A stretch of DNA of 64,000 nt, taken from assembly GCF_001975725.1 (NCBI RefSeq), contig NZ_CP019434.1, positions 2,363,646-2,427,645 on the forward strand, in the 5' to 3' direction. Numbering within the stretch: the first letter of the stretch is position 1; the number at the start of each line of letters is the position of its first letter. Position numbers and translations under genes: made by a program. The notes below the pieces were generated by a model, which made no database searches, had not been told where the DNA came from, and saw only the letters and a list, made by a program, of their open reading frames with translations. This stretch comes from Acidihalobacter ferrooxydans. GTDB taxonomy: Bacteria > Pseudomonadota > Gammaproteobacteria > DSM-5130 > Acidihalobacteraceae. Below are positions 57,403 to 64,000 of this stretch, piece by piece.

Positions 57403-58002
57403 ATGAATCGAAATAATGGCAACCGCCGCGGCATGGGACGCGGACGAGACAGCGGCAACCGCCCTGGCATGGGACGCGGAAACGGGCGCTCGCGCGACAC
57501 GACGACGCAGCAGACAATGCTCGACATCGACGAAGCGGAAATGCAGCGCATGCACATGAGCGGGGCAGACAGCGGACAGATGCAGCGTCACCAGCATGAC
57601 CAGCATGTCTTTCATACCCTGCTCGAACGGCACCAGGAACTACACCGGGAACTCGAAAACCTACCCAACGGCATCCGCACGGTCACCACCTCGGACAATC
57701 CCGAACTGGCCGCCCTGATCACCGAACATGCCCACGTCATGCATCGCCGCCTACAAGAGGGTTTTGGCCTGCGCTACTGGGACGCCGCCTTCGCGGAAAT
57801 TTTCGCTCGTGCAGATGCGGTGCATATGGACATCCGCAATCTGCCAAACGGCGTCGAAACAATCGAAACCAGCGACGACGCCAACGTGGTTAAACTGATC
57901 CAGGCTCACGGCGCAACCGTCAGCGCCTTCGTGCGTGAAGGATTTGCCGCCGCACAGCGCGAAAGCCCGTTGCCCGAGGACTACCAGCGCGCCGTCACCT
58001 GA
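57403..58002 (+). CDS. Unknown protein with a duplicated LPNG...TSD motif
   Basis: A 199-residue soluble protein, family not recognised with certainty. The first 35 residues are Arg/Gly/Asn-rich (RRGMGRGRDSGNRPGMGRGN). The rest contains two related units: LENLPNGIRTVTTSD followed by LAALITEHAHVMHRRLQEGF, and IRNLPNGVETIETSD followed by VVKLIQAHGATVSAFVREGF. Conserved histidines in each (EHAHVMH and AHG) could bind metal or haem. It starts 36 bases after the persulfide dioxygenase and ends 151 bases before an SQR-like gene, so a part in sulfur metabolism is likely (inference). No signal peptide is seen. Confidence 0.65.
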   Translation: MNRNNGNRRGMGRGRDSGNRPGMGRGNGRSRDTTTQQTMLDIDEAEMQRMHMSGADSGQMQRHQHDQHVFHTLLERHQELHRELENLPNGIRTVTTSDNPELAALITEHAHVMHRRLQEGFGLRYWDAAFAEIFARADAVHMDIRNLPNGVETIETSDDANVVKLIQAHGATVSAFVREGFAAAQRESPLPEDYQRAVT

Positions 58003-58153
58003 CCCACAGATGCGAGCCCAGCGGCCACCCCTCTCGCCTGCTTGACACAGGGCCACGCTGTGCGCACCTACGGCAAGATGCTGCCTATGGCGACAGCACA
58101 AGTTCGCCATGCATAATGATTTTCAAACCCCAAACAGTCGCGAGTGGACCGAC

Positions 58154-59299
58154 ATGAACCGTATTACCGTCATCGGCGCCGGCTTCGGCGCCCTCACCGC
58201 CGCCCGCGAACTGCGCCGCCACGACCGCGCCGCAGAAATCACCCTGATCGCGCCCAGGGCCGAACTCATCTATCTGCCCAGCTTGATCTGGATTCCCGCC
58301 GGGCTGCGCAAGGCCGAAGACCTGCGCATCGACCTGCACGCCTTTTTCACGACCCACCGTATCCAGCACGTCGCGGCACGCGCCACCGGGTTGGAGAACG
58401 GCGGCCGCCGCGTACTTATCGACAGCGGCGCCCCCATCGACAATGACGGGCTGATCATCGCCAGCGGCAGTCGCTTTATCAAAAAATTGCCCGGCATCGA
58501 ACACGCCATTACCCTCTGCGAAGGCATCGAAGCCGCCGAGCGCATCCGCGACCGCCTCGCCGCAATGGACGGCGGCACCATCGCCCTCGGCTTCGGCACC
58601 AACCCTAAAGAACCCCAGTCCGTACGTGGTGGCCCGATGTTCGAACTGCTGTTCGGCCTCGACGCACTGCTCCGCCGTCAAGGCCGGCGCGACGCATTCA
58701 AGCTGACGTTCTTCAACGGCTCCGACCGTCCTGGCGCACGCCTTGGCGAGAAGGCTGTGGACGGCCTGCTGGCCGAGATGGCCAAGCGCGGTATCGAGAC
58801 ACGCCTCGGTGCAAAACCGATCCGTTTCGAGACTGACAAAGTCGTCACCGAAGCGGGCGAATTCCCCGCCGACCTGATCCTGTTCATGCCCGGCATGACC
58901 GGCCCGGACTGGGCCGCAGAATCCGGCCTGACGCTCTCGCCCGGCGGCATGATTCAGGCCGACGCACACACGCGCGTAGCGGATGTGGAGCGGGTTTACG
59001 TGGCGGGCGATTCAGGCAGCTTTCCCGGCCCCGACTGGATGCCGAAACAAGCCCACATGGCCGATCTGCAAGCCGAGACAGCCGCAAAGAACCTGCTCGA
59101 CGAACTGGACGGGCGTACGCCATCGCACACCTTCAAGACCGAACTGGTGTGCATCATCGACACGTTGGAAAACGGCATCCTGGTCTACCGCGACACGAAA
59201 CACACCGTCATCACCCCGGCGACGCGTCTGCTGCACTGGGCCAAGCGCGCTTTCGAGCACAACTACCTGCAACGTTACCGCAAACCAAAACCGGTATAG
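58154..59299 (+). CDS. SQR-like FAD oxidoreductase lacking the central cysteine
   Basis: A 381-residue flavoprotein similar to sulfide:quinone reductase and flavocytochrome c flavoproteins. The N-terminal FAD motif is ITVIGAGFGALTAARELRR; the second FAD contact is VYVAGDSGSF (about residues 281-290). Only two cysteines exist: Cys122 (TLCEGIEA) and Cys333 (ELVCIIDTLENGI). The region where SQRs carry the central redox cysteine reads FGTNPKEPQSVRGGPMFE, with none. It may therefore be a non-sulfide NADH or persulfide oxidoreductase. The start ATG 58154 is used; a longer start at 58109 lacks homology. Confidence 0.78.
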   Translation: MNRITVIGAGFGALTAARELRRHDRAAEITLIAPRAELIYLPSLIWIPAGLRKAEDLRIDLHAFFTTHRIQHVAARATGLENGGRRVLIDSGAPIDNDGLIIASGSRFIKKLPGIEHAITLCEGIEAAERIRDRLAAMDGGTIALGFGTNPKEPQSVRGGPMFELLFGLDALLRRQGRRDAFKLTFFNGSDRPGARLGEKAVDGLLAEMAKRGIETRLGAKPIRFETDKVVTEAGEFPADLILFMPGMTGPDWAAESGLTLSPGGMIQADAHTRVADVERVYVAGDSGSFPGPDWMPKQAHMADLQAETAAKNLLDELDGRTPSHTFKTELVCIIDTLENGILVYRDTKHTVITPATRLLHWAKRAFEHNYLQRYRKPKPV

Positions 59300-59479
59300 C
59301 AGATATGCCTCACCACACGTATAAACTGCCTTTCAATGTCGCTTGCAGCTACTTAAACGCCAATCGCTCGCCGACATTCTCACGCGACGCCCTGCCCGGT
59401 CGACAACAGGCCATCAGTCACAGCTCACGCAATTAGCTCCGCATCGCATGGACATGTAATTAATTCTTTACCAAAACCC

Positions 59480-59516
59480 AAAAGGGCCTAGCCGTACCCG
59501 GCTAAGCCCTTGTTTT
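59480..59516. terminator. Bidirectional terminator beside the tRNA-Phe fragment
   Basis: AAGGGCCTAGCCG and CGGCTAAGCCCTT form a long stem with one internal mismatch; TTTTA follows on the plus strand and a CTTTTGGG/TTTT stretch on the minus strand. On the minus strand it sits directly downstream of the tRNA-Phe 3' end, as expected for that tRNA's terminator. It may also stop the SQR-like transcript. Confidence 0.75.
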
Positions 59517-59518
59517 AC

Positions 59519-59563
59519 TGGTGGCCAGGGACAGAATCGAACTGCCGACACGGGGATTTTCAG
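59519..59563 (-). other. Attachment site: 45-bp 3' end of a tRNA-Phe gene
   Basis: On the minus strand the sequence CTGAAAATCCCCGTGTCGGC continues through AGTTCGATTCTGTCCCTGGC to CACCA. This is the anticodon loop (GAA) to the CCA end of tRNA-Phe. The bases before CTGAAAA do not form the 5' half of the anticodon stem, so the gene is not complete. This is the typical duplicate left when an integrase inserts an element into a tRNA gene. The intact tRNA-Phe should lie at the far right end of the island, outside the window. Confidence 0.85.
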
Positions 59564-59874
59564 GACGCAATACAATCCGTTAGTTCTTTAATTATCAGTC
59601 AGTTGTCGAGCTTGCCATTCATCATATTTGACACAAACCGCTGATAATCAACGCCGATCACACGAGTTCTGGCACATATCTGACACAACCACTACCTTAA
59701 TCGTCATTAGTCTGAAAACGACCCAATCCCGTCGGTCGCGTATTGCTAACACGCCGTCGACTCCCGCCACAACAGCGGTCGTTCAACGCCAGCAGCAACC
59801 GCTGCTTTGTAGTGGAGCCGAAGGCGCAACGAAAAAGCTGTCGGATTGCCCGAGATTGTTATGAGTCATGGAAA

Positions 59875-60891
59875 TCAGCTCTGATAAGGATTGTATGCTG
59901 GATCTTTTTTTAATTTTTGTTGCAGTCTAGACTTTGCAGCTTCACTGTAACGCTGAATTTTGCCTGACCTCGAAGTTCTGATAGTTTGGTGAAACTTATC
60001 GTTGCCCTTAAGCCCCAAATCAGCCGCCGCCTTTGCCACAAATTGAGTACTTTTCCCAATAATATTTGCCAGCTCGCTGGTAAGGTATGGGTAATCCTTT
60101 TCAGGATCTGTACGCTTTACTACGACCGGTAGCGAAGAATCATTAGGACTACCCTTTCTTAAAGTCAAATCAGCCGTGTAATTTTTGGGGGCTTCAACCG
60201 GTATTATTCGAACCATATCTGATTCTTTCATGTGCATGCCAAGCTCAAGGTAGGGCAATGTTCTACTTTTTCCTTTGAGCTTTGCATCAAATTGCTTTTG
60301 AGTTAAATACTTTCGTCCATCGAAAGCAATACCGCGCTCCAATAGCCAGACCAACTTTTTTGCAGAGTCATTTTTTCTTACTTTTGACACTGTTTTATGA
60401 ACTTTATCTGCATAAGTTGTCATCTCATCAAATGAAAGACTTAAATAGTGCTGACTAAGATCCGATGCATGCCCTTTGAAATGCTTGGTTACCACCTCTC
60501 GATAGAATTTACATGCGTAGTACATAAGATGATGCTGTACTTCAATTGGAATGTCAGGCAACACATCATGAACTGACGCATTTCGCAGAGAAATGATCTG
60601 CTGAACGATATCGGAATGATGCTTTTCAATCTTCTTTTCGGAAAGAAGCCTTGAAACCGCCACCTCTGCTGAAATGGTATCCTCAGAGTTAGCCTTTTTT
60701 ATCGGCTTCTTCATCTGTATCAAAATAGCTTTGGCAAGCAGCTCCCATGCAACACCGAGCAGCATAAGGGTCGCTTCTGTACGAAAGGGGCCCTTTGCGC
60801 GATTAAAATTATCAATTGCACATTCAGCCGATTCCTTCGATTTATCTAGAAATCGCAAATATTTTCGGCGCTGCCTCTTCGTTTTAGCCAT
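59875..60891 (-). CDS. HEPN-domain protein, DUF3644-like
   Basis: A 338-residue protein encoded by AT-rich DNA. Residues about 10-125 resemble DUF3644/HEPN helices (FLDKSKESAECAIDNFNR; LLGVAWELLAKAILIQ) and contain ISLRNASVH, an Arg103-X4-His108 motif typical of HEPN ribonucleases. The C-terminal part (TSELANIIGKSTQFVAKAAA to RTSRSGKIQRYSEAAKSRL) looks like a helix-turn-helix DNA-binding unit. HEPN proteins are often toxins or antiphage RNases; no antitoxin gene is evident beside it. It is the first gene inside the tRNA-Phe island. Low GC shows foreign origin. Confidence 0.65.
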   Translation of the reverse strand: MAKTKRQRRKYLRFLDKSKESAECAIDNFNRAKGPFRTEATLMLLGVAWELLAKAILIQMKKPIKKANSEDTISAEVAVSRLLSEKKIEKHHSDIVQQIISLRNASVHDVLPDIPIEVQHHLMYYACKFYREVVTKHFKGHASDLSQHYLSLSFDEMTTYADKVHKTVSKVRKNDSAKKLVWLLERGIAFDGRKYLTQKQFDAKLKGKSRTLPYLELGMHMKESDMVRIIPVEAPKNYTADLTLRKGSPNDSSLPVVVKRTDPEKDYPYLTSELANIIGKSTQFVAKAAADLGLKGNDKFHQTIRTSRSGKIQRYSEAAKSRLQQKLKKDPAYNPYQS

Positions 60892-61318
60892 ATTTTCTAC
60901 TTAGATTCTCAATTTTCGGAAATCTCATAACAGATGATTAGACGGAATCGGCCATAACAATGTTATATGGATTTGGTATAGCACCGATTGAGCAGCATCC
61001 TTGAATTATTACTAAAAACTTGATTATTGTGAACTTTTCTCAAACAAATCGTTTTCACCATGCTGGGCCCTTCAATGTTATACGGAATCTATATATCACC
61101 GGCATACGGATTACGTCGGGCCATGTCCTGAAACGCTATCAGTTTACCTGGCACCATACTGCCACCCTTTAATCGTGCTCCTGTACAAACATCAGACCGA
61201 TAAGGTTGATGTCCGTTCACGGGGTGAAAGCAGACGGCCAAATGTAGTGGCCAAGGAGACCGCTTCTGGCCGATCACTGCCATTGACTCGATGTCACGTT
61301 AGGCAGTAGGCACGAACA

Positions 61319-61420
61319 ATGGACTGGAGTTTCCTCATTGGCGTCTTGACGGCCGGAGTTCTGCTTGTTGGCTCAGCAGCACTCCCACCCTACTACAACC
61401 GCCTTGTTGATCTTACATGA
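61319..61420 (+). CDS. Possible 33-residue membrane peptide
   Basis: A short frame, MDWSFLIGVLTAGVLLVGSA to NRLVDLT, with one hydrophobic segment. Its TGA overlaps an ATG that opens MTKTLKLPV, which runs into the IS-flanking DNA. No clear ribosome site precedes it. It may be a small membrane peptide or chance. The rest of the gap 60892-61565 shows no gene; near 61435 lies one copy of the direct repeat CTACCCGTATG. Confidence 0.25.
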   Translation: MDWSFLIGVLTAGVLLVGSAALPPYYNRLVDLT

Positions 61421-61434
61421 CGAAAACCCTAAAG

Positions 61435-61445
61435 CTACCCGTATG
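61435..61445 (+). repeat. 11-bp direct repeat, left copy
   Basis: CTACCCGTATG here and again at 62875-62885, directly after the right end of the IS3-family element. The two copies flank 1429 bases: a 120-base segment (61446-61565) plus the IS. The repeat is longer than an IS3 target duplication, so the segment may be a composite insertion. Confidence 0.7.
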
Positions 61446-61615
61446 CAAAATGGTGCGCGTTGAGCGCACACGACTGAGCGCATCGTGTATGCGCGAACCG
61501 GGGAGCCACGAAGTGGGGCGAGGCGTTCAGCCGAAGCCCCTCATCGATGCACGCCCAATGCGTGTTGAACCGCCCCGGGTTTCCCGGAGACTCTATTTCT
61601 TGAGAGGATAGAGTC

Positions 61616-62835
<1,220 letters not shown>

Positions 62836-62874
62836 CTCAAACAAAACAGTCTCCGGAATACCCGGGGCGGTTCA

Positions 62875-62885
62875 CTACCCGTATG
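62875..62885 (+). repeat. 11-bp direct repeat, right copy
   Basis: CTACCCGTATG immediately after the IS right end; identical to 61435-61445. Confidence 0.7.
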
Positions 62886-63175
62886 ACAGTCAACGTCCCG
62901 AGACAAGGGCTTTGGTCTATCCGCTGATCCGTGCGCTGCTACGTGGCCTCAGGAAGGCTTATGCGCAGCATTTCGCGAACTACGAAGCCCCAGAGATTTA
63001 CGCCGAGCTGATATTCAAGTCGGTGTATTTGGCGCTTGCAGATGTCGGGCCGGGACCGACGCTGCGTGAGGTGCGTGAGGCATGGCTGTTGTCCAAGCTA
63101 TGGCTAGAACCTGATCTCAACAGCCTCAAAGAAGCGCTTGGGGTTGGCACAACCCGCGAAAGTCGAAGGGGGTGA
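62882..63175 (+). pseudogene. Gene remnant downstream of the IS
   Basis: An open frame of about 97 codons (YDSQRPETRALVYPLIRALL; APEIYAELIFKSVYLALADV; REVREAWLLSKLWLEPDLNS) ending at TGA 63175. It has no ATG or GTG and enters directly from the IS end, so it looks like the 3' part of a gene cut by the insertion. The family is not recognised; it may concern island functions. The 161 bases up to the excisionase-like gene hold nothing I recognise. Confidence 0.5.
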
Positions 63176-63336
63176 GTCAGTATTGAAATCACAGAACACC
63201 TGATTTTTGGTTAACCGAACACTCTTAATTTGTTTTTCAGATTCACTTAGCGAACAGGACAAATACTTAGATTGATTTCAGGACAGCAGCTTATATTGCC
63301 GCTGAGCGGGTCTCCTACCGGAGCACTGCATGTTCA

Positions 63337-63666
63337 ATGAATACGTTAGATCTCAATGCAGCAGCCACAAAGCTGCAAATGTCGCCAGAGTCTTTGCGTC
63401 GCAAAGCGAAGGCAGGCCAAATCCCCGCTGCCAAGCCTGGCAAACAGTGGGTTTTCCTAGAAGAGGATCTTGTCGATTGGCTGAGGGCTCAGTACCCTCA
63501 AAGACGGCAAGCGCGGCAAGTGACTGTGGGAGGTAACAATCCATGGCACTTTACAAGCGAGGCAAGACCTGGTGGGTACGTTTCACGGCCCCATCGGGAG
63601 AGCGAGTACGCAGCTCTGCTAGGACTCAAAACCGAACGGAAGCACAGGAGTATCACGACAGCCTGA
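63337..63666 (+). CDS. Excisionase-like helix-turn-helix protein
   Basis: A 109-residue protein with a winged MerR/Xis-type motif (LDLNAAATKLQMSPESLRRK, AKAGQIPAAKPGKQWVFLEE, DLVDWLRAQYP). The C-terminal tail (GGYVSRPHRESEYAALLGL) overlaps the integrase gene in another frame by 124 bases, an arrangement known for this integrase-associated group. It probably controls or directs excision of the island. Confidence 0.8.
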   Translation: MNTLDLNAAATKLQMSPESLRRKAKAGQIPAAKPGKQWVFLEEDLVDWLRAQYPQRRQARQVTVGGNNPWHFTSEARPGGYVSRPHRESEYAALLGLKTERKHRSITTA

Positions 63667-63800
63667 AAACCGAGTATTGGCGCGTACACAAGCTCGGAGA
63701 CAAGCCCCGGCGCACCTGGCAGGATGCCGCCGTTCGTTGGGCGATGGAAAAGCAGCACAAGGCTGACATTGGCAAGGACATCTCGAAGTTGAGGTGGCTG
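63543..63800 (+). pseudogene. int: Tyrosine integrase, cut after the N-terminal domain by an IS
   Basis: The first 85 or so residues of a phage-type tyrosine recombinase: arm-binding domain (MALYKRGKTWWVRFTAPSGE, RVRSSARTQNRTEAQEYHDS) and the start of the core-binding domain (RTWQDAAVRWAMEKQHKADI, GKDISKLRWL). Homology stops near 63800, where IS21-like end sequence begins; the catalytic domain is not in the window. The island would then be immobile unless the remainder or another integrase helps. Confidence 0.8.
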
Positions 63801-64000
63801 TGCGCATTCCGACGATCATGACCGTTCGTTCCGGGCGATCGTGACCGACCGCGCATGCGGTCGCGCTGGAGGCGTGATTTTTAGTCCTTTCGGTCACGAT
63901 CCGTCAAATCGGCTTGTCGCTTGCGCATCGAGTCGCCGGTCATCGTGATGCGGTGTGCACGGTGCAGCAGGCGGTCGAGGATGGCGTCCGCCAGGGTGGC
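63801..64000 (-). mobile_element. IS21-family element, one end only
   Basis: From about 63801 the sequence TGCGCATTCCGACGATCATG leads into several copies of a GATCGTGACCG-like block (for example GGGCGATCGTGACCG and, inverted, CGGTCACGATC), typical multiple terminal repeats of IS21 elements. The istB end follows in reverse. The element enters from the right and interrupts the integrase; its other end is outside the window. Confidence 0.75.
63881..64000 (-). CDS. istB: IstB-type ATPase of IS21, C-terminal end only
   Basis: The last 39 codons, read on the minus strand, give ATLADAILDRLLHRAHRITM then TGDSMRKRQADLTDRDRKD, the C-terminal AAA-like end of the IS21 transposition helper. It is cut by the window edge; the stop is TTA-complement at 63881-63883. 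Confidence 0.8.
   Translation of the reverse strand, partial: ATLADAILDRLLHRAHRITMTGDSMRKRQADLTDRDRKD

Larger units (their letters stand above)
59300..59874. other. 575-base gap at the chromosome-island junction
   Basis: Apart from the terminator and the tRNA-Phe fragment I see no gene. Base composition falls after 59563 and stays lower through about 61400, consistent with foreign DNA. Confidence 0.6.

Noticed and set aside
61290..61315. GTTAGGC in the island as a possible integron attC core
   Set aside because: No matching partner core or imperfect inverted repeat of attC type was found nearby.

Overview
The window is GC-rich proteobacterial chromosome. Gene order (tig-clpP-clpX-lon-hupB-tRNA-ppiD; rng beside a yhdP-type gene; single-subunit ATP sulfurylase fused to APS kinase) points to a gammaproteobacterium. 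A sulfur oxygenase reductase (SOR), two sulfide:quinone-reductase-like flavoproteins, a persulfide dioxygenase, glutamate decarboxylase and a GadC-like antiporter suggest an acid-tolerant, sulfur-oxidising chemolithotroph, perhaps Acidihalobacter-like. That genus guess is inference only.

Layout. 1-9.9 kb is mostly housekeeping: hemH (5'-truncated by the window edge), a ZnuBC-type metal transporter, upp, a SpoU-family methyltransferase, an acetyltransferase, an AraC/DUF2000/LysE group, ilvA and rpiA. 10-15.2 kb carries a large MscS-family channel and a GH15 glucoamylase. 15.5-19.9 kb is the most distinctive block: SOR, then an SQR-like flavoprotein, a DUF1641 protein, a DsrE-like protein and an archaeal-type peroxiredoxin, with a stem-loop in three of the four gaps. 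20.2-29 kb looks like a glutamate/pyruvate and acid-stress block: FMN glutamate-synthase-like protein, pyruvate oxidase, GadC-like antiporter, membrane protein, glutamate decarboxylase, and a permease interrupted by a stop codon. 29-38.1 kb (minus strand) is the protein-quality-control cluster with two tRNAs. 38.7-50.9 kb (minus strand) holds fabA, a frameshifted yhdP, rng, maf, rlmH, sat-cysC, a glycerate kinase and metZ. 51-54.8 kb has a secreted beta-propeller protein, an orphan pstB and a PsiE-like protein. 54.9-59.3 kb has gltA and a second sulfur block: DUF2892, ETHE1-type dioxygenase, an unknown protein with a duplicated motif, and an SQR-like flavoprotein.

At 59.5 kb a 45-bp copy of the 3' end of a tRNA-Phe gene marks the left end of an integrated island. 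The island carries a HEPN/DUF3644-like protein, a complete IS3-family element, an excisionase-like gene and a tyrosine integrase cut by an IS21-family element whose istB end runs out of the window.

The intergenic DNA is full of short dispersed repeats. I could sort them by eye into at least four families, two of them with terminal inverted repeats like miniature transposons. Some copies form the 3' ends of genes (araC-like, gadC-like) or abut genes (fabA, the MscS-like gene). Three lesions stand out: an in-frame stop in the permease, a one-base frameshift in yhdP, and the IS insertion in the integrase.
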